Origin: Dermanyssus gallinae
Lineage: Eukaryota; Arthropoda; Arachnida; Mesostigmata; Dermanyssidae
Assembly (NCBI GenBank): GCA_003439945.1
Contig: QVRM01001517.1
Coordinates: forward strand, 1 to 64,000
Direction: 5' to 3'
DNA: 64,000 bases
Shown: positions 13,001-26,506 of the stretch, piece by piece
Numbering within the stretch: position 1 is the first letter of the stretch
How the letters are laid out: every line of letters starts with the position of its first letter
Translations under genes and position numbers: made by a program
Notes under the pieces: generated by a model
What the model was told of the DNA's origin: nothing
Databases searched by the model: none
The model's input: only the letters and a program-made list of their open reading frames with translations

Positions 13001-15938
13001 TTTTCTTGGAATTCCGTCTGCTATTAACCGGTGAAAGGGTATCAATCAGTCAGTATCGATATCGGGGGTGCGGACCTTCCACACGACTGGAAGGTTATTG
13101 GTCTCTCTTGTTGTACGACTATATTCGTTCGCTTAAATACTCAATTTATTCGCCTTGATTCACTGCGGGCGAGAATGTAGTTAACTCTAGAAATAATTTA
13201 CTTAACACAACGGCTGGTTGAGGCTACTGCTACTACCATTTTGTTGCACCAATAGGACTGGGAGGTAGTGGATGCCGTTTACTCTGCCCATGTTCTGTTT
13301 TTTTTTTAAATCTGTTCTGCAGGAATAAAAGAAGAAGAGTCACTGCCAAGCAAGGAATCAGCGGAAGCTCGAGTGAGCGCCGGAACGGACGCAAAACATC
13401 TTACAACGAACGCTGCTGGTGACCAAGACACGCAGATCAAGACTGAGCAATGGAAGGTCTCTGGCTTGGAATCAGACAACGATTTTAAGAAGGTGGGTTA
13501 TTAGCGTACAATCAATCATATTAGTTTAGGAGGTAGCTAAGCGCTTTAATTCAAATTTATATATATATATATATATATATACATATACGCCCTAACACTA
13601 ATTGCGTTACCAGAGTTGTCGTTGTTGAAGTAGGAGAATCGTCGCCTTTTTGTTATTCGATACAGTAGGCGGCTGTGCACGCAAGGAAATCTGAAAACTG
13701 CTCACGTATACATTGCCTGTTGACGTCCTGACGCTAGTCTATCATTGCCCCAGCCGACTTGATTGTCAACAGCGGATATTGTTTTTTTTTTCATGCAGAA
13801 AACACTTGACGACCAAACGAACAAATCAATCGCGAGGCCCCGCGATAAGGACCGGGAACGTGAAAAGGACCGAGAGCACACCAAAGACCGAAGTCGAGCA
13901 TCCAGTCATAAGAAGTCAACATCGTCAACATCGAGCTCGACTACCACGACCTCATCCAGGCCGCAGTCAAAGAGCGAACGCAGTTCATCGAACAGTTCGT
14001 CTCGAAAGCATCACAGCAGTGAGCGCAGCGTCGAGAAGGCAAGCAGCAATGGACACCACAAGGACCGCAAGGAAGACCACCACAAGGATCGCAATCATCG
14101 ACACAAAGAGAAACACTCGACGAGTAAGCATCGCGAGGGAAAACATGGCCATCACAAGGACAGCAAAACTGACGGCGACAAAAAGTGTAAACACGATAGC
14201 GCCAGCAGCAGCAGCAGTAGCAGCAAGAAAAAGTCACTGTCACCCGCAGTGTCGTCATCCAAAGAAAAGTCATCATCTTCACCATCGTCTAGCTTACCGA
14301 CACAACAGAAGTCGAAGAGCGAAACGTTGAAAACGGTCGACGCAAACTCGTCGGCAAGCAAACGCAACGGCGACGATCGCAATCGGAACGGCAATCATAG
14401 TGAGAATAGGTGCGTTGGCCTGTACAGAGGATCATACGGAGGCGGGTACAATTCGACGCCATTTGCCTTACATACTCTGTTCTGCCTGTCTACTATTTCG
14501 TTATGTGGTTCATTTTTCACTTGTTCTCTACGAATCATAGTCCACACTAATTTGCGTGTGCCTTACTTGACTCAGAATCTGCAAACGTAAAATGAAAATT
14601 AGCCATTTTTATATATCCACCCGATCCTTAAAGTTTTCGATTGAACGTTTCGACGCTGAGCGAGTTGCTTCAACACGGTTATCGTAGGAGTGCCCTGGGA
14701 ATAGCTGCTGTATTTTAGCCGCTCATACCATGAACCTATTTTGAGTATGACGTTTTTAGCGGTTGTCAATATTGCTACCTGACATAGGCCTATCGTAGCT
14801 GGGTGTAAAACTGAAGGTGATTTTGTTGGCTTTACTTCCACTTGTAGTAGTATGTCGAGCAGCTGGCCGAGTGGGCGGTAAAAGGCGATTGGTTTTACTC
14901 ACACGCTTATTAGTTGCTGCGTCTCGCCTAAAGTGCAATTGTTGACATTTCGTGTGCTACCAGAAGCTTTGTCGACCTACCTAACACAGTCTTCTTCTTC
15001 TTCTTCTGTCCACGATTTGCTCGCACCCCCCCCCCCCCTCGTTGATGCATGCGGGGGTGGTATCAGCAGCACCGGTAGTAGCAGTTCATCGCGCCGCGAG
15101 AACAAACACAAGTCAAAGACGTCGAGCTCCGCCGTGGACATCCAAAATGGCAGTGATCATCAGAGCAGTACAGAGAGTAGTAAATCCGATGACAGTGGTC
15201 GCGGCGAGGATTCGTCACGAAAGCCGAGCAGTTCGGCAGGTCGCCGAACGGAGTCGACGAAACGTGCGTTGTGTTCCACCACCTATTCGCTATGGGGCAT
15301 AAACTAACGAAGGGTGGGGACGGTCGAGCGCGATGCGGAATTCTTATTGTTGTACTCACGATACGTCACGTTCTTAACGATTCCCTCCTTATTTCCGTTT
15401 CTTGTGTCTTCCCCTCCCCCCCTCCCCCTCCCATCTCACACTGCCTTTCCCAGTGTATAACCATGAGCGTGAGGCACACCCCGTTTAGCATGGGAAAAGA
15501 GTGCACTATTATATGTAGCGCATATGTAGGCGCCAACGACCAACTAGGTGCTGCATTCATACGCGCACGTATTTCGCGCGTGCGTAGTTCCACTACACAT
15601 TTCTCAGAAGTCTAACGTGTGTTTAGTGCTTCTTGGACTTGAGAACGTCGAAGTGCCACTAAGAAAACAAACGCTCAGTGAGCAGAATAACTCATATTCG
15701 AATTGCTCCCTATCGCTGATTAGGTTATTGTATAATAATACCGTTATCGTGCGCTGTTTAGAAGTCCTTGAGAAAATACTGTTTGTGATTTCATATTATG
15801 TAAAGTGCTTTTTCAAGCCGCCGATATGTCGAGTGCAGCTCTTTGCCTCGATGTTTGATTCAACTATTTTTATTTACTGAGTCCTTAATCAATGCAAAAT
15901 GCAGTTCCGTTAGATTACGTTTGAACCTAAATTTTAAA

Positions 15939-15979
<41 letters not shown>

Positions 15980-18900
15980 TTTTAATGTTCTTTAAATTTT
16001 CTCTCGGAGGATAGCCTTTGCATAGCACAGAAACTAAACTAAAATGTTTGTGTTTGCTTCGTACTTTTGGTTTTCGAGATGCAGAAGAACGCAAGAGGCC
16101 GGAGTCGCCCGAGGTGATAGACGTCGACGAAGTTTACATTGATGGTAAGCACAACTATGGGATCAATCTTAAACTTACTCGGAAGTGGGGAGACGACATA
16201 TTTCGACATGCACATCTCCCACTGAGTAGCTACTAGTGAAAGTTAATCGTTGTGTCGTCAGTTGTGACAAAGTGTGACAAACATGACGGGAATTCCAATG
16301 CTCATTGGCTTTTCTGTCATGTGGGCCTAGTAGTAGAACTAGGCCATTAAGGGAGCGTGAAAGCAGCTGTCAACCATTTTATGGCGTTTTCTTGGCTGTT
16401 GTCACAAAACTCCGTGATATCAGCGTTGTCAAGTTTTGCGGTAGCGGAGTATCCCATTGGACATAAGAATGAAGGACTTAAGTACCAAGTGGAGTTTAAA
16501 GCGCATTGGAAATGATAGATCCGAGCGTTGAGAACTGCTTATGTGTACGTGTGCGTATCTTTGCCAATTCCCTTTGCGAATCCAACTCTTTGACAGGATA
16601 AGTGCAACTGCACAATACGATGCTTACTAGAATAATAGTCATTTTTTTCTGTGGACGTATGTCTGTACGTTCTGCTATTGTACGTAGACAAAGTGGTGCA
16701 AAAGCTGGAGTAACATTATTGAATTTATGACATGATATAATGCTTAATAATATTATACTTTTGTAAACACGTTCACTTGGGCACGATTATCAGCTAAGTC
16801 ATTATAATAAAATATGTTGGTTAACTACGTAAAGAAATCTGTATTAAAATTTACTACTATTTTGGCCTGATAACATATACGAGCTTACATGCTAATAAAG
16901 GTATATTGCAACTGCAGCGCGGTCGTGTTTTGCGCGCGATCCGTCAATATGTGGTCAACCCGGTTATTAGGCGGCGTTTCTAAAGCAAAGTTGTACCGCG
17001 AAGAGTAGGGGCTTAGGGCTTTCTGGATAAATCCATAGTGCTCACTGTCCTGGAAACATTCAACAGCTAAACCGGAGTTTTCACGCCGCTTGACTGCCCT
17101 TATGACTTGCAGCTATACTGGCGCACATAGCAGCACTCGCAGCGTGGCTTATGTCATGCACAGAGAGTGGAATTCAGACATTTCAGTAAGTGTGGGTGTG
17201 CGTCTCGAGTAGGAACTACGCTTAGAATTACAATTTTGAAGTGTTTCAAAAACCGTACTTGGTTCGGGGGCGTATTATGTAATATCAATCGCCGAATACT
17301 ATTGCTGATTTGGCTGAGCGGTAGCCAAACAAAGGTTCCAGATTCGAATACCAAGTCAATACACTGTTTTTAAGGGGCTAAATACTTATAACGTTTTTAG
17401 GCTATTCAATAGTTGTATTATAATAATCGCGGTTGGAGTGATTGGCTGGAATTAATTCACCTAACTAGAGATGGTAGCTAATTAGTAGTAAGATCATGGC
17501 TCGTTGGGGTGATATTTGCTTCATCTACCGAGCAGAGGCAGAATTTGAACCGGTACCGCTCCAATGTGCTTCGTGCACAAATTTGTTCCATACATCATGC
17601 GCGTAACAAACAGGCGCGGTATCACAACCGTGGAATTGTCTAGTTTGTCGACTCGCCTGCGGACAGAATCGCGAAGCTCAATACTAAGATGATACAACTT
17701 ATTGGATAACTCAAGTGCTTCGCTTAATCTGCTTCAGTTCCAATATTGGCTGCCTCACCAAATGATGCCAATGGAGCCTGCACGTGAACACTTGAAAGCG
17801 TGCCTTGATTACCGGAAACGATGCCAAGCTGTTCCAGAGGAAGCTCCGTTCCCTCCTTCCCAAAAAGCTTGACATCAAAGTTATCAACTCATCAAGCCAA
17901 TGAGCGAAGGACATATTAAAATAGGGCCATGGAGGACTTGGTTACCGAAAAGACTAGCGCAGTCTCCCCTCCAGGTGACTTTGAGGCGTTGCAACTATAT
18001 GGTGCCAAAATGTTATCAGCCGTGCGTGGCTTTACTGAGTGGCTAAAGGCAAATTAGCCTGAATCAGTATTCACGGCGCTTTCAGCATCTGTGATAAAAC
18101 AGTGCGGACGTGTTCATGAAGGTCTTTCTAAGGAAGATTCTAGTACTAGCCTAAAGTTTGCCAATTTTTGGTTATCATGTAGGTGCCCTGACTTGTTTTA
18201 TATTACTGAACATCGCTGAACCCAGGGAGTCCCGTAGGAAAAATGCAGATGGAACAGCGTAAGTAGTAAAAGTCTCTGTGACAATCCCGGAGTATTGTCA
18301 AAAGGCCAACTCAGATCTACAGAGTCTTTCTAAGGCTAAACTGCTGAAGCACATGCCTTTGACAAAGATTCAATCGAATTTTGTCCGATTTAGTCAAAGG
18401 AAGAACAGCCCTGACAGACCAAGTAGGTAACTGCTAGAAGCGTCGCATCTTTTTCATGAAGTTGAAGAAACATTTCAAACAAGGATATTTCAATAAGAGG
18501 ACAACAAGATCCAAGTATACGCCCCCCGGAAACCCAATCTTCAAGAATACTTCATAAAAATGATGCTGGACCTGGAAGATTTCAGAACTGTATACGTCTC
18601 ACAGCGCCACAACTGGCAGACACCGAAGGCAACGAGTCACAGCAAAAGCAACAACGTTTAGTAATATTCTGGTACGAAGGATTTCGAAGTAAGAGGGCAT
18701 CCGGATTCTGTAACCAATTACAAGGATTCGACAGAAACATTTTCCGTCCAACGTTTCGATGTACCCGTGTATTTTTTTTGTGTTACGTTTGCTCTTAACG
18801 AGTCATTCGCGGTCGTCCCGTAGGTGCCGTATTTGTTCTTAGAGGTTCACGGCTTGGGAGCATAAACCTGTTATATGCAGAGAATAATGCCATAGTCTTT

Positions 18901-21900
18901 TTGTCACCCGCACTTCTGTTGATGGCTAAGTACAGCAGTGCAAAGCTGGGAAGCAGTGACCGTACTGACCAATTACTGGAGAAAATTAGCATTGCTATGA
19001 GCTTCGTTGGCAATGGACCGGTAATACTGTGAGCTAAGGATCTCAATTGCCGACTGAAGCAAGACTCCCGAGTGAATGTACTAGCGTTTTGTTAGAGTCA
19101 CTTAATGCATATTATTTGTGGGTGTGTACCCGTAGGAGCACCCCCACATATTATGCCGATGCCAGTTTACGGATTGGTTCTACGGGCAGAACGAGATGCT
19201 CAAAAATGAGCCCCGCCATACCGTATGGCTTCTAAGCTCAGCTTGAAATTACCGCTAGATGTGCGGTGCTTTCAAGCAATCTTCATTCATGCACATAAGG
19301 TACCTGTTGAGCCTTCTACTTCACGCGATCTTAAAGCCCCCCGAGAGATTCTTTGCTCAATATAGGCCTCGCACGTCTACAAAACAGCAAGGCATTAGGG
19401 CCAGACGTTGTGAGGAATGAACACTTTATGCAGGTCTCGTCCTGCCCATATGGCAGTATCTTTTCAACAGATGGCACTGCAAGCCCAGTGGTGCAAATGC
19501 TTTCTCAATGTAGTTCCAAAAGGAAAAGAAGACCCATCGGACTCTTCCGCGGGGCGTCTGATATTAAAAAGGAGATGTGTCTATATAAACTACATATGCA
19601 AGCATAGTCACGAGGCGCCTTACGGATTTCCTGACAGCACTGCTGTTTTTTCCGGATGCGCAGCATAGCTCCAGGAATGCGCGTTCCACTTTTTTTAGCC
19701 TCTGAAGTATTTCTTGGGCAGATTATAATCCCATTAAACCAGAAAAAACCTTCCTATATTCTCGGTTTTTATTGATTTTAAAAGTGCTTTTGGCATCGCA
19801 CCCCGTCATTTTGTCTTGAAGAAGCAGGGGCAGGCTAGAGTTGGATCACGAACGCTCATTCTACTCAGCGCACTTCTGAGGGCTCACCAGATTATTCTCT
19901 ATGACGGCGTGTGCGAACGTGATATGGTTGACCAAACGACTGGATATTCGAAAGGCAACAATCTCAGCACATTGTTATTTCTAGTGTTGCTCAGCGATCT
20001 CAGTCACAAGCTCAACACGAGCGGAACCATTTGTTGGGTTGTGATTTATCTGGTGTATTTCGTCCAAAAAACACGAATGAGCGTACTATTGGGCTTTACT
20101 ATTTCATTAGCCAGCCATTGTTCCCGAAATTGTTTTTGGAATAATAACCACAATGTCAGTGTTCTTTCTTTCTCTTGAACGTTCAAACGTGAAAGAGTGA
20201 CACCCAACAGTCATGATCCTGCTCTACGCAGATAACTTGGTAATATTCAGTAGAATTCGTACTGATTCGTATTATTCGTGCACTTCGCACACTTGGCGAA
20301 TATTTCTGGCAGAATGGTCTCATAGCTAATGTGTTAATAATAAAGGCTGTAAAGTTCTGGGGCAACCAGCCCTCGCAGATAGAAGCTAGTGACATCCGTA
20401 GTTGCCTACGGTATCCAAGCGAAACATGCTCGCGAGGTCAGTCTTTATTATCAATGAACTCATAGGGTCCGCGCACTCCGCGCACAATTTTATTTATCGC
20501 CAGTTATGACTAACCAGGTCTGGAAGGAATCTCCCTGTTCATGACGGCATCTTGCCACTCGCTACAGTATTCACGAATTACATAATCTATAATTTCGGTC
20601 AGCTGTCTTTTTCATGAACCCAGAGAGGACTGCAAATGCCGTCGTTGTGGCGGTCCATGTCCCCTGTATCACCTCACCGACTGTACTGAATCCGTGTTGC
20701 TCTCTTAGCTCCAGCGAGAACACTCATGAACCGTTTTTACTATGCGTGTCATGTATGTTATTCTCAGACTTACATTCTAAACAGGGTGCACTATATATAT
20801 ATATATATATATATATATGTGCCGGCTAGATTGTCATATATCTGTTTATGTCTGTAATTCATGTCCAGATGTGGAGCTGAGTGACGAGGATCCCGAGCAG
20901 GAGTGCCTTCGGCTGTTTCAGGAGTGCGAAAATAACATGATGATGGCTAAAAATGATCCTGCGACAGATTTGCCCCCGCCACAGGCGTCGACGAGCGAAC
21001 CATCGAAAGTCTTCGACGTAAGTGCCAAAAGCTCAATCAGTCAAGCGGAATCTTTTGTTGGGTTCTAATTTATTTGGTGTATTTCGCCCTAAAACAACCA
21101 CGGATGAGCTGACTATTGGGGTTCTCTATTTCATTAGCCAGCCGTTGTTCCCGAAATTGTTTTTGGAATACTAACCACAATGTCAGTGACCTTTCTTTTT
21201 GAACGTTCAAACGTTTACATTGAAGAATGCATCTACAACTTACTTAGAAGTACCCCTCTGACCGTTGAAAGCAATCAGGGAGCACTTGAATTGAATTGAA
21301 TATAAGTTAGAAGTACGTATCTGCCCTTTGAAAGCAATCAGGGAGCACTTGAATTGAATTGAATATAAATATACAGAACGCAATTGCACGTTCTATCGCG
21401 GTGCGTTGTTGTAGTAGTTGCTAAGAAGTAGAGCCCCCGATAGGTACTTTTACTTGATGTTGTTCCGTCAGCTGTGTATATAACGAGGCTTTGTATTTGG
21501 ATGTATCTGCTCCTATGTGACAATAACACGTACACATCTACGTATGCAGATGGTTGGCACCACCCGGAAGCGGATTGCGCACGACCCTGGCGATCGGGTG
21601 GTCGCTCCGTCAGCTCCACTTATCAAGAAGCCCTTTCGACCGTCTCCAGCACAACAGCTCGCCATGCGCCATCAGGCGTTACAGAGAGCACGCCAACAGA
21701 GACCAAATCTTCCCGGAGAGGCTCCACCCCTGGCGACCCCTATTGTGCACCCGATTCCCAGTGACCAGCAACGCCGACAACGGATCAGTGGGTGTTCTCA
21801 TTTACTGTTTACCAAAACGGCCAGAATGCGAACGAATAATGATAATCTTTTTTCCAAAATATTTTATATATATATATAAGTAGTTTTTCTAAATTAGAAA

Positions 21901-24900
21901 TTAGAGATGATTCAACTTAAATAGAAAAATTATGGGTATTTGTTGTTAGTTTCTGTAGTTAGCATTTGCTTGAGGATATACTGGAATCAATAGGCCACAT
22001 CGTAGGAAGTTGTTTCAACATATGAAGCAGGATGAAAAGGAGACGTGCTCGAGCACGTGCTACACTAGCGAATCAATACTAGTATGGTCACATAAACGGC
22101 CTATTCATTATCCCGTCACAGTTAGGTTCAGAATACCCTAATGTCTGATGCACACGTCGCGTTGTACTAGCAACAATTGAAAACAAATACCTATGCGTAC
22201 AACGACAGCTCGATTGTTCGAATTTTTGAAACGTTTTTTTTCTATAGAAGGCTGCGCATTGCTGTCCTCGTATCTTATATGCTCATACTATGATTTTGTT
22301 ATTATTTTTGTATTAGGACATTTCTGTCGTATCATTGTTAACCAGCAGATGTGTAACGATAATTCTAGGTACGGTGCCGACCGGTCTTGTACAAGCAGTA
22401 TTGCAACGGAAGAGTATCGCACCTGGTTCCGTGTCGGCAACAGCTCGGCCATGCCCAAATTTGCCTAGCACTAGTGCCAGCACCAGCGCCAGCGCCGGTA
22501 GTAGCCATTCAAGTAAGGCTTTGGACAGACTTCTACCGCTGTCGCCTGGCCCGCCACCTATCAAACGGGTCGCCAACACCGTTCGTCTGCCCCACGCAAC
22601 TAACCATGTTCAACAAAAGGTACGCTCCACCATCTGTAACACAAGCGAATGTAACTGCTGCTCCTACAGCAGCCTGAAAAGAAGGTACGCTAGGTAGGAG
22701 CTGTGTGACGTATCATGATTTGGGAAAGCAGTGGAAATCAGATTAATTTCCGAAAGTCTATTTCGGCGACGGTTACTTAAATAATGTTGTTTTTTGAAAG
22801 AAAAAAACGTTAAAGGTAACGCGGAGGGAGAGGGGTACTTACAAACTAAACATTTTATTGACCACAGCAAACACGGACGTCCACGAGCGTATAACAAAAG
22901 CTAAAACTACATTTTTCGGGCTGACCCTCAGTCAAGGTTTAACGTCCCGCGCACCTATGTGTCTCCTTTGGTTGCGAGGCGCAGACTAATGCACCACGCC
23001 AACAAGCTCGACGTATAACAAGAGCTACTGCAGTGTTTATTATTGGAGTTGTGCATTGGTGCTCGCTGAGGTGTTAGCTCCTGTAGGTTGTCGCCCCGTT
23101 AGAGAATCGGCAATTGGTAAGAGCACAGAATGAGCCGACTCGTGACTGTTTGCAGGCTGACCAAAAGCAGATGCAGTACATGAATTAACCGTTACCAGTT
23201 GCTTTCAACAAGCTGGGGTTCCGAAGAGTGTCTATTTTTTTGAGTTTGTAACATTAACTATTGAGCCAGCAATTGTCGTTGTTGTTGCCGTGGCTGTTGT
23301 TTTTGGAAAAAGGCGGAGATTGGTCGTCGCTTCTACGCTAGCGTTTTGCAAGGTGGTGTCTTGTGGCAAAGCGACTACCTCTGACGAAAGAGTACTAGCT
23401 GTAATTGAACCAATTTGCGATAAAAAGTTAGGCTGCCCTGTAGTTCGAGGCACTGAAACGAGATTTGTATTTGTTGGAAAGTTAGTCTGTGGTAGCTCTG
23501 TAGCGTCCGCTTTTTGCTCGCAAGCAATGCTTAGGGGATGTCTATTTAACATGACTTTGATTCGGTCAGAGATCGGCTCTCGTTGAGCTGGGGGCTCGAA
23601 CTTTCCCTGTAACTCTTCTCGTTGAGCAGGGTTAATTGTCGTGCGGGTAACCTCCGGGAAGGAACACATAGTTGGCCGAGATTTTGTCGGTGTTGCTGTA
23701 TTGGCCTTTCTAGCCAAACTAACCGCTGTAGTCGTTTCAGATTGACGCGTTACACTGGTGGCCCGTTTCCATGCCATAATTCGGCTTTGCGACTCCACTG
23801 GAATTTGCAACTCCTGTTGAACATGCGTCATTCTGGATAAAGCAGATACCGATTCAGTCGGAGGCGTTTGAATGTTACTCGGTGTTTCTAAAGAATATTC
23901 CCTAGGGCAGTTATACTGGATAATGGGGGTTACCACTCGGAGGAATATTGTCGGATGTCGACATTTGACAAGCATTTGCTTTTTTGCAAAAGGCTTCTGC
24001 TTGAAACGGGCCTCGTGCCTGATGTGAAGATGGTTGCTGAGTGAGAGTCAGATCGTGGTAGGGAAACGACACTTGAGGAAGAAGTTGGTTACGGTCCGAC
24101 ACGGGTAGAGGATTAGTGGTGTTTAAGTTGTCAATCGACCCTTGATTGGCAATTAATGAATTGTGAAAAATGCTCTGCTCCGTGGAAAAAGAGCTTCGGC
24201 TAAGGTGTGATGATGATGCTTGGTCTGAAGGGGGATGTTGGGATAAGACCGTAGACGTAGCAGTATTTTCGCCTGAACCGCAATAATTGTCATGATATTG
24301 GCTTGCGTCGGTTAAAGACCTTTGTTTGTCGGAACGGTCTGTTGGATGGTTTAAGCACTCAGTAACTAATCCTGAACGTACACCTTGAGATGTTAGTGCG
24401 TAGCTGGTTGCCGCGTTATGTTGGTCGGCATTAGCCGCTAGGTAGCTCGTCGTGTTTCTAGAGTTTTCGGTTGGTGCAACAGGATATCGGGTTAGGCAAG
24501 TGTGCTGACAACAGGATATTGGAATAGACGGCTGTGCTCTCCCAGTTATCGTCGTTGGCTCGCAAACAGCACGTGTATAACTCATCGGATAGGTTGCGGC
24601 CACACTGTTAGCGAGGTTTACTCGATGTTCACGAGGTTGAGGACCAGCTGGGTCGTTTTGCACGATGGTATTGCATTGATGATAGCGTTTGGTCAGATCT
24701 GCTGCTATTGTGGCTAGTCCCATCTCCTTGGCCTCGATTTGCCGGTTGCTCGTTGGACAGACTTGTTGTTGCTGCTGCGGGTCTTCCCTTCGGTCTTCTT
24801 CTTCTTCTTTTGTTTCTTTATGATCATCATCATCATCATCTTCCAACCGTTCAGTATAGACGATTGCTAATTCTTGTAGAGCGTCGTCAAGTTGTAGCTG

Positions 24901-25589
24901 GATCCTCTCGAATAATTCGATAACGTGTGTCCATTGTTGAAGTTCCTTGCTGCGTGCGGTCGCTTGTTCGGCCCAGGAGTCAATGCGTGACGCGAGCCCT
25001 CGTAACGCTGACTGGTTGGCATCGTATATTTGCTTCGATGCTTCTATTGAGTTCTGAACCTCGCTGAGGTGTAGGCGACAACTCTGCTCTATAGGCTCGC
25101 TCGGTGCGCGGAGATTCGGCATCGATCATCGCCTGGACTCTGCCGAAGCTCTCCTCTATCAACGTTTGCAATTCGCCATCCTTGGCTATTAGCCGCTCTC
25201 TTAGCTCTTTGATCGTGCCGTCCTTGACCAGAAGTTTAGCTTGCAAAAGTTCCATTTGCTGCCGAAGTTCTGCCGACTTGCGCAGCTCTGCTGATAACTG
25301 GCGTTGTAGGTCATTATGGCGTTTCTCGATTAGTTCCTGAATGTAGATATTCATAGAGAGAACACATGCATGCGCATCCGGGTAGTACGGCTAGTCTTTT
25401 TAGCTTTGGTCAATAGCTCTAGACTATAATTTAAGCGAGTAATTTGACTGGGTTGCTTGGTTTATATTACTGTTGATTTGCTGCGTTTTTGACTGTTTGT
25501 GCCTGTCAGTATGAACATAGTGTTTAGTAGGGATGTGAAGTTTAGTCAAGTGTGTTTTTTTTTCTAAACTATCATTATAACATTATTTC

Positions 25590-25633
<44 letters not shown>

Positions 25634-26469
25634 ATAAAATAAATGCTCTATAATATTATTTTAGGGCATTTGTTTTATCTTCATTTTATTTGAATTGAAG
25701 ATAATGTATATTTTTTATAGTGGTAGAGGTATATTTCATCATCTCAGGTTACATTTAACAACGATGTTTTCCGACTATAAGTGTCAGCGTCTCTTTCTTA
25801 GGAGCATCGATATATAAAATATGTCGTACTTTCTACAGATGTGTTGTTAAGCTGATATATATTATCATTTTAATTCAGAATAAGCGATAGAACGTATTTA
25901 TATTTCGTATACAAATCAACAGTAGAAGTAGCATTATTATACACGCACTCTTCGTGCAATTGATGTTTGACGTTTTCACTCTTGTGATTGGTAAACTGCA
26001 AACGTAGATTTATTATTAGTAATTAATTAATATTAATTCCATTAACAATTAATAAAATGTTCGACGCGGAATTGATTGTTTAATTCGGCTGTGCGACTAC
26101 CTGACTACATTTTTGACAGTATACTAGGCAGATATAATAGTTGTGCACGCTGTACCGTCAAGTCATATAGTTTTGATTGCGTACCAACCATGTCATCGAT
26201 TCGCCGCTGAAGTTTTGCGCTACAGCGGAGGCCGTCTTGTACGCGGTGTCTCAGTCGAAGGTTCTCGTTGCATTTTTCTTCTAACTGTTGCTCCAGGAAG
26301 CAGTTATGCTTCATGAGAAACTGGCATTGCTCCTCGGCTCGACGATTTAGATCGCTGAGGTTGTGGCTCTCGGGTTCGGACGCTGCGTCGTTCGCCATTT
26401 TATATAAACCGTCCAGGGTATTAGACGATTTCTAAAACAGCACAGACAGGCAAATTAGAGAACGTGTGG

Positions 26470-26506
<37 letters not shown>

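Noticed and set aside
13941..14394. Cysteine- and leucine-rich minus-strand frames opposite exon 5
   Set aside because: They are reverse shadows of the Ser/Lys-rich REXO1 exon.
17265..17365. Possible tRNA-derived SINE (TGGCTGAGCGGTAG and GATTCGAATACC boxes)
   Set aside because: The boxes are loosely spaced, with no duplications or second copy in the window.
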